Assembly: GCF_003057885.1 (NCBI RefSeq)
Contig: NZ_QAGK01000002.1
Location: 372,001 to 436,000 of the forward strand
DNA length: 64,000 nucleotides
From: Oceaniglobus ichthyenteri
Lineage (GTDB): Bacteria; Pseudomonadota; Alphaproteobacteria; Rhodobacterales; Rhodobacteraceae
Direction of reading: 5' to 3'
In this document: piece by piece, positions 51,478-60,122 of the stretch
Layout: the number at the start of each line of letters is the position of its first letter
Position numbering within the stretch: position 1 is the stretch's first letter
Position numbers and translations under genes: made by a program
The notes under the pieces: model-generated
What the model was told of the DNA's origin: nothing
Seen by the model: only the letters and a program-made list of their open reading frames with translations
The model's database searches: none

Positions 51478-52953
51478 ATGCTTGATACTGCCACAAATCT
51501 GTCTTCTCTGCTGAACGATCCCTCTCTCGTTGCCACCAAAGGATATTTGGCGGGCGAATGGGTCGATGGGGCGAATGGCGCAACCTTTGACGTGTCAAAC
51601 CCCGCGCGCGGTGACGTGATTGCCCAGGTCGCCGATCTGGACCGCGCCATGTGTGCGACAGCCATCGAAAAAGCCCGGATCGCACAAAAACCATGGGCCG
51701 CGAAAACCGCGAAAGAACGCGCCACCATCCTGCGCGCCTGGTACGATCTGATGGTTGAAAACGCCGATGATCTGGCCACAATCCTGACCGCCGAGCAGGG
51801 CAAACCACTGGCCGAGGCCAAAGGCGAAATCATGTACGGCGCGTCATTCATCGAATGGTTCGCCGAAGAGGCAAAGCGCGTTTACGGCGAAACCATTCCC
51901 GGCCATCAGGCTGACAAGCGCATCATGGTGTTGAAACAGCCCATCGGCGTGTGCGCGGCGATCACCCCGTGGAATTTCCCCAATGCGATGATCACCCGCA
52001 AGGTGGCACCGGCACTGGCGGCGGGCTGTTCGATGGTTGTGCGCCCGGCCACCCTGACGCCGCTGTCGGCCTTGGCCCTTGGCGTGCTGGCCGACCGTGC
52101 CGGTATTCCAAAAGGCGTCTTGTCGATCATCCCTTCGAAATCTTCGTCGGAAATCGGCAAGGAATTCTGCGAAAACCCCACCGTGCGCAAACTCACCTTT
52201 ACCGGCTCGACCGAAGTGGGGCGCATTCTGTTGGCGCAGGCCGCCGATCAGGTGATGAAATGTTCGATGGAGCTGGGCGGCAACGCGCCGTTCATCGTGT
52301 TTGACGATGCCGATGTGGATGCCGCCGTCGAAGGCGCGATGTTGTGCAAATTCCGCAACAACGGCCAAACCTGCGTCTGTGCCAACCGGATTTATGTACA
52401 GTCCGGTGTTTACGATGCCTTTGCCGAAAAACTGGCCGCTGCGCTCAGCAGCAAAAAGGTGGGCGATGGTCTGTCCAACGCCGATTTCGGCCCCCTGATC
52501 GAATCCAGCGCCATGGACAAGGTGCGCGATCACATCAAGGATGCCACATCAAAAGGCGCCAAGGTACAGACCGGCGGCGAAGCCCATGATCTGGGTGGTC
52601 TGTTCTTTCAACCCACCATCCTGACCGGCGTGACCCAGGATATGGCCGTGGCCACCGAAGAGACCTTTGGTCCGCTGGCACCGCTGTTCAAATTCGATGA
52701 TGTGGACGAAGTGATCGAAATGGCCAACGATACGATCTTTGGCCTGGCCGCATATTTTTATGCCAACAACCTGAGCAACGTGTACAAAGTGGCTGAGGCG
52801 CTGGAATACGGTATTGTCGGCGTGAACACCGGCATCATCTCAACCGAGGTGGCACCGTTTGGCGGCGTCAAACAATCGGGCCTGGGCCGCGAAGGCAGCC
52901 ATCACGGGATCGAAGATTATCTTGAGATGAAATATATCTGCATGTCGGTCTGA
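51478..52953 (+). CDS. gabD: NAD(P)-dependent succinate-semialdehyde dehydrogenase
   Basis: 491 aa from ATG 51478 (GGAG ribosome site nine bases upstream). It oxidises succinate semialdehyde to succinate, the last step of GABA breakdown. SSADH-type blocks are present: EFIEWFAEEAKRVYGETIP-like SFIEWFAEEAKRVYGETIP, the Glu base in MELGGNAPFIVFDDAD and the nucleophile in NNGQTCVCANR, whose paired Cys is typical of redox-sensitive GabD. The closing GREGSHHGIEDYLEMKYICM is also characteristic. No GABA transaminase gene is adjacent, so regulation with GABA use is only presumed. Confidence 0.93.
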   Translation: MLDTATNLSSLLNDPSLVATKGYLAGEWVDGANGATFDVSNPARGDVIAQVADLDRAMCATAIEKARIAQKPWAAKTAKERATILRAWYDLMVENADDLATILTAEQGKPLAEAKGEIMYGASFIEWFAEEAKRVYGETIPGHQADKRIMVLKQPIGVCAAITPWNFPNAMITRKVAPALAAGCSMVVRPATLTPLSALALGVLADRAGIPKGVLSIIPSKSSSEIGKEFCENPTVRKLTFTGSTEVGRILLAQAADQVMKCSMELGGNAPFIVFDDADVDAAVEGAMLCKFRNNGQTCVCANRIYVQSGVYDAFAEKLAAALSSKKVGDGLSNADFGPLIESSAMDKVRDHIKDATSKGAKVQTGGEAHDLGGLFFQPTILTGVTQDMAVATEETFGPLAPLFKFDDVDEVIEMANDTIFGLAAYFYANNLSNVYKVAEALEYGIVGVNTGIISTEVAPFGGVKQSGLGREGSHHGIEDYLEMKYICMSV

Positions 52954-52960
52954 CCGACCT

Positions 52961-53000
52961 CGCGCTGCAGCATGGGCCATGTGCCACCTGCTGCAGCGCG
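52961..53000 (+). terminator. Strong hairpin between gabD and the AsnC-domain gene
   Basis: A perfect 12-base stem, CGCGCTGCAGCA with TGCTGCAGCGCG, around a 16-base loop, begins 8 bases after the gabD stop. It is followed by the pyrimidine-rich CTTTACGCTTTG. Lying between convergent genes, it probably ends transcription from both sides. Confidence 0.65.
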
Positions 53001-53021
53001 CTTTACGCTTTGCCGCAGGTT

Positions 53022-53258
53022 TCAGAATGCCTTGAATGTCAGGGTCGTCAACGTGCGTTCAATGCCTTTGATCGTGCGCAGATTATCGTTGATGAACAGC
53101 CCGATATCTTCGTCCTTGGGGATGTACATTTTCAACAGCAGATCGAAATCGCCGCTGGTTGAAAACAGCTCCGAATGTAGCTCACGCAGCACGATTTCAT
53201 CCGCCACGCTATAGGTTTCACCGGGTACACATCTGATTTGTACGAATACGCATTCCAT
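53022..53258 (-). CDS. Stand-alone AsnC/Lrp effector (RAM) domain protein
   Basis: 78 aa from ATG 53258, which has GGAGG seven bases upstream. The whole protein is one alpha-beta sandwich RAM domain as found at the C-terminus of Lrp/AsnC regulators: FVQIRCVPGETYSVADEIV, the ligand-loop SGDFDLLLKMYIP and IKGIERTLTTLTFKAF. The DNA-binding helix-turn-helix is absent. Such stand-alone RAM proteins form oligomers that bind amino acids, and may act as ligand sensors or modulate full-length Lrp proteins. Monocistronic. Confidence 0.85.
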   Translation of the reverse strand: MECVFVQIRCVPGETYSVADEIVLRELHSELFSTSGDFDLLLKMYIPKDEDIGLFINDNLRTIKGIERTLTTLTFKAF

Positions 53259-53344
53259 GGGCAATCCTCCTGCTCTTGGGCCAGTATTGACCGTTTGAAA
53301 GCACGCGCACCAGCCCAAGTTCTCAAAACTTTGTCGCAGGCATG

Positions 53345-53369
53345 AAAAAGGCGCGCCAGTTGGCGCGCC
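53345..53369 (-). terminator. Rho-independent terminator of the Hsp20 gene
   Basis: On the minus strand GGCGCGCC, loop AACT, GGCGCGCC, then TTTTTC; an 8-base perfect stem 26 bases after the Hsp20 stop codon. Confidence 0.85.
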
Positions 53370-53394
53370 TCGCTCTGTCACATTGCCTTACGGC

Positions 53395-53859
53395 TTAGGC
53401 GTTGGCGGTTTCTACCGCTGTCGCCTCAACCGTTTCGCCCTTTGCAATGGCAATCCGGCGGGGCTTCAGCGCCTCGGGCACTTCGCGCACTAGATCAATG
53501 TTCAGCATGCCATCGACGTGGCTGGCACCGGTGACGCGCACGTGATCGGCCAGATGGAACCGGCGTTCAAAGGCGCGGGTGGCGATTCCGCGATGCAGAT
53601 AGGTCCGATGCTGATCTTCGGCGGCTTTTTTCGCCGATACGAACAAGGCATTCTCGCGCTGCTCAATGCTCAGCTCATCGTCCGAGAATCCGGCAGCGGC
53701 AATCGAAATACGCCAGCCATCATCGGCGGTTTTCTCTATGTTATACGGGGGATATGTCTGTTGCCCGACATTGTCAGTCAGAACACGGTCCATCAGATCG
53801 GCCACCTGGTCAAAACCAACAGTCGCACGATACAGCGGTGCAAGATCAAAAGTTCGCAT
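53395..53859 (-). CDS. Hsp20/alpha-crystallin family small heat-shock protein
   Basis: 154 aa holdase chaperone of the IbpA class. The N-terminus (FDLAPLYRATVGFDQVADLMD) and YPPYNIEKTADDGWRISIAAAGF match class A sHsps. The alpha-crystallin domain runs from there to about residue 130, with YLHRGIATRAFERRFHLADHVRV and the dimer loop. The C-terminal PRRIAI carries the I-x-I-like oligomerisation motif. It is a single-gene unit with its own terminator; a candidate heat-shock promoter lies about 90-120 bases upstream. Confidence 0.95.
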   Translation of the reverse strand: MRTFDLAPLYRATVGFDQVADLMDRVLTDNVGQQTYPPYNIEKTADDGWRISIAAAGFSDDELSIEQRENALFVSAKKAAEDQHRTYLHRGIATRAFERRFHLADHVRVTGASHVDGMLNIDLVREVPEALKPRRIAIAKGETVEATAVETANA

Positions 53860-53947
53860 AGGTCATCCTTTCAAAGCGATAACGATGTTTGGCCTTCCCA
53901 CACGGGACAGACCGGGATCGACCGGACCCATTTTGGCATCCGGTATC

Positions 53948-53980
53948 ACATAGGTAAGAACGGGTTTGCGCGGCTTCAAG
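53948..53980 (-). promoter_or_regulatory. Possible sigma-32 promoter of the Hsp20 gene
   Basis: On the minus strand CTTGAAG (53980-53974) is followed after 18 bases by ACCTATGT (53955-53948). This partly matches sigma-32-type CTTGAAA and CCCCATnT or CYTATnT, with a spacer two bases longer than usual. The start codon lies about 90 bases further on. Confidence 0.35.
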
Positions 53981-54077
53981 ACCCCCAGATGCACGGGATT
54001 TTGTCAGGCAGCAAAGGGTACTGACCCCGGGCGAGCAGTCCCGGGATCAGCACGGTGAAACGGCAAAATGCGCCGCC

Positions 54078-54887
54078 TCAGGGTTTGATAAACTTGGCGG
54101 TGCTGCTGGTTTCGGTCAAACGGCGCACCTGCGGTGCTTTGCGGCCAAATACGCCATCGCCTTCGGCCATCAGCGACATCAGATCGGCCAGGGGTTGCTC
54201 CAGCGATGTGCCGATCGAAACCTTTTGATCGCGCACCTCGCCCATGGCCGACACCACCGATACGATTTCAGGCCGATCCCCATCCAGCACGAAAATCGGC
54301 GCGCCGGACGATCCGAAATCAACCTCGCACGACAGGATCAAGGCCCCCGACTGACGGGCCAGAACATGGCACAGCTCTTGCAAACTGGGCCGCTCAGACC
54401 GGTCATGGGCATAAGAGACAACGCCCACCCTATCGCCCTTGCGGGGGCGGTTGTTGGTGGCAAAGGGTTTGATCCGGCCATTTTTGATCGGGCGATCCAA
54501 CTGGATCAGCGCAAGATCCTGGGCCATGCGATCCATGTTCTTGTTGCCGATATCATAATCTGGATGCGCAATCGCACGGCGCACCCCGCGATAGGCCTGG
54601 GCGCGGCCATCGCGCCAACCGGCCAGAAATTCGATTTCGTCGGGCGCAAACCGGCGACCTGTGCGGTTATCAAACAGGCAATGGGCCGCGGTCAGAACCA
54701 TATCTTCGCCAATCAACGCCCCGGTGCAAAACGACCCAGAGCCAAGATTCAACCGCCCCACGCCGTCCCACCCCCGGCTGTCATCGGCGGTGAACAGAGT
54801 TTTAAGGCCCGATGCCTCTTGTGCCTGGGCCACGACAGCCATCAACAGGCACATCATGCCGCCCAAAATCACCCCTGCCAGTCGCAT
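54078..54887 (-). CDS. Exported trypsin-like serine protease
   Basis: 269 aa with signal peptide MRLAGVILGGMMCLLMAVVAQA. The triad is complete: His69 in LTAAHC, Asp124 in QDLALIQL and Ser194 in FGSSGAP. It differs from the protease at 27.5-28.6 kb: there is no long pro-segment, and the Ser motif is GSSGAP rather than GDSGGP, as in glutamyl-endopeptidase/V8-like S1 enzymes. Cys pairs (FCTGA and AAHC; ELCHV and LSCEV) suggest disulphides in the periplasm. It precedes glcF on the same strand with a 62-base gap and no clear functional link. Confidence 0.88.
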   Translation of the reverse strand: MRLAGVILGGMMCLLMAVVAQAQEASGLKTLFTADDSRGWDGVGRLNLGSGSFCTGALIGEDMVLTAAHCLFDNRTGRRFAPDEIEFLAGWRDGRAQAYRGVRRAIAHPDYDIGNKNMDRMAQDLALIQLDRPIKNGRIKPFATNNRPRKGDRVGVVSYAHDRSERPSLQELCHVLARQSGALILSCEVDFGSSGAPIFVLDGDRPEIVSVVSAMGEVRDQKVSIGTSLEQPLADLMSLMAEGDGVFGRKAPQVRRLTETSSTAKFIKP

Positions 54888-54949
54888 AACAGTCTCCCCC
54901 TGATGACCAAAGGATTAACGGCAGGATAAGGCAAAGGTGCGGCAAAACC

Positions 54950-56332
54950 CTAGCGCAGGCGCGGCACTTTGGGGGCTTTGTCGGGGTCCATCGCCGGGGG
55001 CCGTGGCCCGCCCGTGGCCCAATCCAAGAGTTCAACCGTATGCACCACCGGCACGCCCGCCGCACTGCCGATCTGCATCATGCATCCGATATTGCCCGCC
55101 GCGATCACCTCGGGCTCTTTCGCCATCAGGGTCGAGACCTTGCGCCTTTTCAATTCTTTGCTGATTTCAGGCTGCATCAGGTTATAGGTGCCGGCCGAGC
55201 CACAACACAAATGGCTGTCTTTCGGTTCAACCACCGTAAACCCGGCGCGTTTCAACAAATCCTTGGGATAGGTCTTGATCTGCTGACCGTGTTGCAGCGA
55301 ACAGGCCGCGTGATAGGCCACGCGCAAACCGCCGGGCGTGCCCTGGGGTAAAGACTGCGCATCAATGCCCGCCACCAGATCGCGTGCGCGGTTGTGGGGA
55401 TCGCCGGGGGTAACCGGCATCAGATCCATCAATACCTCAGACACATCCTTGGCCAATTCCGACACCCGCGCGGCATCATCGGCCAAGGCATCATTGCGAA
55501 ACATATGGCCGTAATCCTTGACCGTGGTGCCACAACCGCTGGTGTTGATCACGATGGCATCCAATCCCTTGCCCCGGTCCTCGGCCATCCAAGCCTTGAT
55601 GTTTTTCGCCGCCGATGCGTGGCTTTCGCCATCTTTGCCCATGTGATGCACCAACGCGCCGCAGCATCCCATGCCCTCGGCCACCACCACCTCGGCCCCT
55701 AGGCGGGTCAACAGGCGGATCGTGGCATCGTTGATATCAGTGTTCAGCGCCTTTTGCGCGCAACCGGTCATCAGGGCGACGCGCATTTTCCGTGCACCTT
55801 GGGGTGCAAATGTTTGCGGGTCATCATTGCGGCTGACCGGAGGGATGGATTTTGGGGCCATTTCCAACATCGCCTTCAGCCGCGCATCGGGCACCAGAAA
55901 CGCAAAAGGCCGCCCGATTTTCGCGCCCAACAGGGCCAAGCGAAACACCATCGGGTTAGGCAAAACGCGGGCAAGGGTCCAGCGCAGCATCCGTTCAAAC
56001 ATCGGCCGCTTATAAGTTTTTTCGATATGCGATCGGGCATGATCGACCAGATGCATATAATGCACGCCCGAAGGGCAGGTCGTCATACAAGCCAGACACG
56101 ACAGGCAGCGATCAATATGTTTGACCGTCTTTTTATCGGCGGGCCGATCGTTTTCCAACATATCCTTGATCAGATAAATCCGCCCACGGGGCGAATCCAA
56201 CTCATCGCCCAACACCTGATAGGTGGGACATGTGGCGGTGCAAAACCCGCAATGCACACAGGCGCGCAAAATCTCATTGCTGCGGGCAATGGCAGGGTCT
56301 TTCAACTGTTCGGGCGTGAAATTTGTTTGCAT
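54950..56332 (-). CDS. glcF: Glycolate oxidase iron-sulfur subunit
   Basis: 460 aa. Two [4Fe-4S] motifs lie near the N-terminus, CVHCGFCTATCP and CLSCLACMTTCP, and two CCG domains follow (GCCGALVHHMGK and LCCGSAGTYN). It is part of the GlcDEF complex that oxidises glycolate to glyoxylate and passes electrons to the quinone pool. It is last gene of a glcD-glcE-glcF operon, 12 bases after glcE. Confidence 0.96.
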   Translation of the reverse strand: MQTNFTPEQLKDPAIARSNEILRACVHCGFCTATCPTYQVLGDELDSPRGRIYLIKDMLENDRPADKKTVKHIDRCLSCLACMTTCPSGVHYMHLVDHARSHIEKTYKRPMFERMLRWTLARVLPNPMVFRLALLGAKIGRPFAFLVPDARLKAMLEMAPKSIPPVSRNDDPQTFAPQGARKMRVALMTGCAQKALNTDINDATIRLLTRLGAEVVVAEGMGCCGALVHHMGKDGESHASAAKNIKAWMAEDRGKGLDAIVINTSGCGTTVKDYGHMFRNDALADDAARVSELAKDVSEVLMDLMPVTPGDPHNRARDLVAGIDAQSLPQGTPGGLRVAYHAACSLQHGQQIKTYPKDLLKRAGFTVVEPKDSHLCCGSAGTYNLMQPEISKELKRRKVSTLMAKEPEVIAAGNIGCMMQIGSAAGVPVVHTVELLDWATGGPRPPAMDPDKAPKVPRLR

Positions 56333-56344
56333 CGCTGTCTCTCC

Positions 56345-57454
56345 TCAGCCCATCCGGCCCGGGTTGAATATGCCGCGCGGATCAAACTGCGCGCGCAATC
56401 CCGCACTGATCGCGGCCAGAGGCGCGATTTCGGGGTGAAACGTGCCCAGCGCGGCGTGGGTTTCGGGCGCTGCGCGCACCAGGGTCGCATGACCGGAAAT
56501 TCCGCCCAGATCGGCGCGCAGGTCAGTGCCCGCCGCGACCCCGGCCCAGATCAATCCGCCGCCCCAGTCAAATTGCAAGGTCGCATCGGGCAGTCGCGCC
56601 GCCACCGCCGCGCCATCGCTGGGTTTGACGGAAATGCGCCACACATCCTGCGCCGTTCCGACAAAAGCGGCGGCATCGGTCAACCCTTTCCACAGGGCAT
56701 CACCGCCTTCGGTTTCCACACTCGCGGGGCCAAACGGGGCCAGCACACCCTGCAACCGTTCAGCGCGGTAGGCGACAGAATTTGCAAACCCTTCGATCCG
56801 CAGCAATACATCGCCATTCACATCAATCGCCGCGCCCGACACCTCAAAAGGCGAGCCAAGCGCCGCCGACAGTGCCCCAATCCCCGTGGCCACATCCAGC
56901 CCGGTCAGGCGCAACGTCGCCTGAACCGCCGTGCGTGGCAACACCTTGAACGATACCTCACTCAAAACGCCCAAAGTGCCGTGCGATCCGGCCATCAGTT
57001 TTACCAGATCATAACCGGTGACGTTTTTCATCACCCGGCCACCATTTTTCAACGCATCGCCACGCCCATCGACAAACCGCACCCCGATCAGGGAATCGCG
57101 GCAGGCCCCCGCCTGAATCCGGCGCGACCCCGATACATTGGCCGCCACAACGCCACCAATCGTCGGCATCCCATCTGTGCCAAGCAGCGCGCGATGATCC
57201 ATCGGCTCAAACGGGAGGCGTTGGTTTTCGGCGGCCAATGCTGCCTCAACCTCGGCCAATGGGGTGCCTGCCTTGGCCACGATGGTCAGCGCGCCGGGTT
57301 CATACAGCGTGATGCCCGACAATCCCGCCACACTCAGCCGTGTGCCATTGGTTGCGCGGCCCGGCCCACGCGTGCCGCCACCTTCGATCCATAGTGGGCC
57401 ATCGGCCGACCGCACCATCGCAGACAGCTCTGCCTCATCCTTTGGTGCAAGCAT
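56345..57454 (-). CDS. glcE: Glycolate oxidase FAD-binding subunit
   Basis: 369 aa. It has a PCMH-type FAD-binding domain with the compact N-terminal LWIEGGGTRGPGR motif, IGGVVAANVSGSRRIQAGACRDSLIGVRFVDGRG, and MKNVTGYDLVKLMAGSHGTLGVLSEVSFKVLP. It is shorter than GlcD and lacks most of its C-terminal catalytic cap, as expected for GlcE. It lies 44 bases after glcD and upstream of glcF. Confidence 0.96.
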   Translation of the reverse strand: MLAPKDEAELSAMVRSADGPLWIEGGGTRGPGRATNGTRLSVAGLSGITLYEPGALTIVAKAGTPLAEVEAALAAENQRLPFEPMDHRALLGTDGMPTIGGVVAANVSGSRRIQAGACRDSLIGVRFVDGRGDALKNGGRVMKNVTGYDLVKLMAGSHGTLGVLSEVSFKVLPRTAVQATLRLTGLDVATGIGALSAALGSPFEVSGAAIDVNGDVLLRIEGFANSVAYRAERLQGVLAPFGPASVETEGGDALWKGLTDAAAFVGTAQDVWRISVKPSDGAAVAARLPDATLQFDWGGGLIWAGVAAGTDLRADLGGISGHATLVRAAPETHAALGTFHPEIAPLAAISAGLRAQFDPRGIFNPGRMG

Positions 57455-57498
57455 ACCCGCCCCTTTGTTACTTATTCGTAAAAAACATCATACACGCC

Positions 57499-58932
57499 TC
57501 AGGCGGCGCGGCGACTTTCGGTATTGGCCAATGGAAACACCTTGGCCGGATTCAACAGCCATTTCGGATCGAACACATCTTTCACTCGCAACTGAATTTC
57601 CAAATCCAAAGGATCGTATTGATCGACCATCAGATCGCGTTTTTCGATGCCCACGCCATGTTCCCCGGTCAAACAACCGCCGACCTCGACACAAAGGCGC
57701 AGGATGTCGGCGCCCATCGCCTCGCATTTTTCAAGGTCGCCGGGTTTATTGGCATCATACAGGATCAACGGGTGCATATTGCCATCGCCCGCGTGAAACA
57801 CGTTGCCCACGCCCAGCCCGTATTGATCTGACAACTCGCCAATCCGGCGCAACACATAAGGGAGCGCCGATACCGGAATCGTTCCGTCCAGACACATATA
57901 ATCGGCAATCTGGCCCATCGCGCCAAAGGCCGATTTGCGGCCCAGCCAGATTTTTGCGCTTTCTTCTTCCGAGGTGCTTTCGCGCAGCTCCACCGGATTA
58001 TGGCGCCGCGCGATATCGGTGATCACGGCCAATTGTTCGTCAATTTCGGCATCGCTGCCCTCAACCTCAACGATCAGCAACGCCTCGCAATCGGGGTATC
58101 CGGCCTTGGCGAACGCTTCGGTGGCGCGGATACAGGGGCGATCCATGAATTCAATCGCCACCGGCAAAACCCCGGCCTTGATGATGTCGGACACACATTC
58201 GCCCGCCACTTCGTTACTGTCATAGCCAATCAGAACCGGGCGCGCGCCTTCGGGTTTGTGCAAAATCCGCAACGTCGCCTCGGTCACAACGCCCAACTGC
58301 CCCTCAGACCCGCAAATCACGCCCAACAGATCAAGGCCCGGCGCATCGAGATGCGCGCCGCCAATTTCAACCACGGTGCCATCCATCAAAACCATGGTCA
58401 CACCCAACAGGTTGTTGGTGGTCACGCCATATTTCAGGCAATGCGCGCCGCCGCTGTTCATGCCGATATTGCCGGCAATGGCGCAGGCCAATTGCGAACT
58501 GGGGTCGGGGGCATAGAAGAACCCCGCTTCCTCAACCGCGCCGGTGACCGAAAGGTTGGTGCGCCCGGTTTGTACCCGGATCACCCGGTTTTCGTAATCG
58601 GCCTCTAACACATCGTTCAATCGCGCCACGCCCAGAATCACACTGTCGGCGGTGGGCAACGCGCCCCCGGCCAAAGATGTGCCCGATCCGCGCGGCACCA
58701 CCGGCACGCCCTGTTCATGGCAAATCCTGAGCACCGCCGCGACCTCTTCGGTCGTGCTGGGCAAAACGGCGCACAGCGGCGGACAGCGATACGCCGTCAG
58801 CGCATCACATTCATAGGCTTTGGTTGCACGCGGATCGTGAATCACCGCATCTGCGGGCAAGACCTCTTGCAACAGGGCAACGATCTGGCCTTTGCGGGCC
58901 ACGATCGCAGGATCGGGAACAGGCATTTGCAT
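57499..58932 (-). CDS. glcD: Glycolate oxidase subunit D (FAD-linked)
   Basis: 477-aa catalytic flavoprotein. PCMH domain: CPPLCAVLPSTTEEVAAVLRI, VPVVPRGSGTSLAGGALP and GNIGMNSGGAHCLKYGVTTNNLLG. The FAD-oxidase C domain ends in GNVFHAGDGNMHPLILYD and EHGVGIEKRDLM, the motifs holding the catalytic His residues of GlcD/D-lactate dehydrogenases. With glcE and glcF it forms the glycolate-salvage operon, often used to handle phosphoglycolate in carbon-fixing or photoheterotrophic Rhodobacterales. No glcC-type regulator is seen upstream. Confidence 0.96.
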   Translation of the reverse strand: MQMPVPDPAIVARKGQIVALLQEVLPADAVIHDPRATKAYECDALTAYRCPPLCAVLPSTTEEVAAVLRICHEQGVPVVPRGSGTSLAGGALPTADSVILGVARLNDVLEADYENRVIRVQTGRTNLSVTGAVEEAGFFYAPDPSSQLACAIAGNIGMNSGGAHCLKYGVTTNNLLGVTMVLMDGTVVEIGGAHLDAPGLDLLGVICGSEGQLGVVTEATLRILHKPEGARPVLIGYDSNEVAGECVSDIIKAGVLPVAIEFMDRPCIRATEAFAKAGYPDCEALLIVEVEGSDAEIDEQLAVITDIARRHNPVELRESTSEEESAKIWLGRKSAFGAMGQIADYMCLDGTIPVSALPYVLRRIGELSDQYGLGVGNVFHAGDGNMHPLILYDANKPGDLEKCEAMGADILRLCVEVGGCLTGEHGVGIEKRDLMVDQYDPLDLEIQLRVKDVFDPKWLLNPAKVFPLANTESRRAA

Positions 58933-59052
58933 GGGCTATCCTTTGCACAATTGGTAAAGAAATATAACCACTGCACGCATCTGGCAAGGTGACAAAGGGT
59001 TCAATCATGGTTTTCCGCTTCTGATTCGGGGCAAAGCTGCTAAGTATCGCCC

Positions 59053-59772
59053 ATGACCCTGCTTGATCTCACTGAACTTATGACACTTCTGGACGGCATA
59101 GCCTTGGGCCTTTTGTTGCTGTGTTGGCTGTGCATCGGGTGGTGGATTGAACGGGAAAACACCAAACGCCCGTCGGTTACTGTCTTGATGATCAAATACC
59201 GGCAGGATTGGATGCGTGAAATGATCACGCGCGAACCACGGGTTTTCGATGCCTCGATTCTTGGGTCTTTACGTCAAAGCACGTCGTTCTTTGCCTCAAC
59301 CAGCGTAATCGCCATTGGCGGTGTTCTGGCCCTGATCGGCAATGCGGATCGTTTGGTCGGGGTCGCCGCTGATCTGACGCTGCAACACCTGCCAACGTTT
59401 GTGTGGGAGCTGAAACTGGGCCTTGTCGCGCTGTTGCTGACCCACGCGTTTTTGCGGTTTGTCTGGTCCAACCGTCTGTTTGGGTATTCCTCGGTGGTGA
59501 TGGCGGCGGTGCCGAACCGGGTTGACGACCCGCTGTCGTTGCCGCGCGCCATTCAGGCGGCAAATCTCAACATCCGTGCGGCATCCAATTTCAATGGCGG
59601 CTTGCGGTCGATGTATTTCGCCTTGGCATCGCTGGCCTGGCTGGCGGGGCCGATCCCGCTGATTCTGTCGATCCTGGCCACGGTCTGGGTCTTGTGGTCA
59701 CGCGAATTCTGGTCACGCTCGCGCGACTGTTTGCTGGCCGATCCGGCGATAAACCAAAAGGGGCCATTGTGA
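59053..59772 (+). CDS. DUF599 membrane protein
   Basis: 239 aa with four likely helices: GIALGLLLLCWLCIGWWI, FFASTSVIAIGGVLALIG, LKLGLVALLLTHAFLRFVWS and IPLILSILATVWVLWS. The family signature appears as WMREMITREPRVFDASILGSLRQSTSFFASTS, FVWSNRLFGYSSVVMAAVP and NFNGGLRSMYFALASLAWL. Function is not known. It overlaps the following small gene by four bases (GTGA). Confidence 0.88.
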   Translation: MTLLDLTELMTLLDGIALGLLLLCWLCIGWWIERENTKRPSVTVLMIKYRQDWMREMITREPRVFDASILGSLRQSTSFFASTSVIAIGGVLALIGNADRLVGVAADLTLQHLPTFVWELKLGLVALLLTHAFLRFVWSNRLFGYSSVVMAAVPNRVDDPLSLPRAIQAANLNIRAASNFNGGLRSMYFALASLAWLAGPIPLILSILATVWVLWSREFWSRSRDCLLADPAINQKGPL

Positions 59773-60122
59773 AATCTGCATTTATCCTTGTCTTTGCGTT
59801 GGCGGCTGCCCCGGTCTTGGCCGACCCCGCAATCGTTAAAGAGGTAAAAGCCCAGACGGCGAATGACACCTGGACATTTTCCGTAACGCTTAGCCATGGT
59901 GACACGGGATGGGACGATTACGCCGATGGCTGGCGGGTTGAGGCGGCCAATGGCACCGTGTTGGGCGAACGCCCTCTTGCCCACCCCCATGTGGATGAAC
60001 AGCCGTTCACCCGGTCGCAATCGGGCATCGCAATTCCATCCGGCACGGCGCGGGTTTTCATCCGCACCCGCACCAATACCGAAGGTTGGGCCGACACCAC
60101 AACGCCCTTTACCCTACCCTAA
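59769..60122 (+). CDS. Small exported protein with immunoglobulin-like fold pattern
   Basis: 117 aa from a GTG that overlaps the DUF599 stop (GTGA). The signal peptide is MKSAFILVFALAAAPVLA. The mature 99 residues alternate short strands (TWTFSVTLSHGDTGWDDYADGWRVE; ARVFIRTRTN) with no known catalytic motif. The coupling to DUF599 is likely to be functional. The last four bases overlap the next gene on the minus strand. I do not assign a family. Confidence 0.75.
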   Translation: MKSAFILVFALAAAPVLADPAIVKEVKAQTANDTWTFSVTLSHGDTGWDDYADGWRVEAANGTVLGERPLAHPHVDEQPFTRSQSGIAIPSGTARVFIRTRTNTEGWADTTTPFTLP

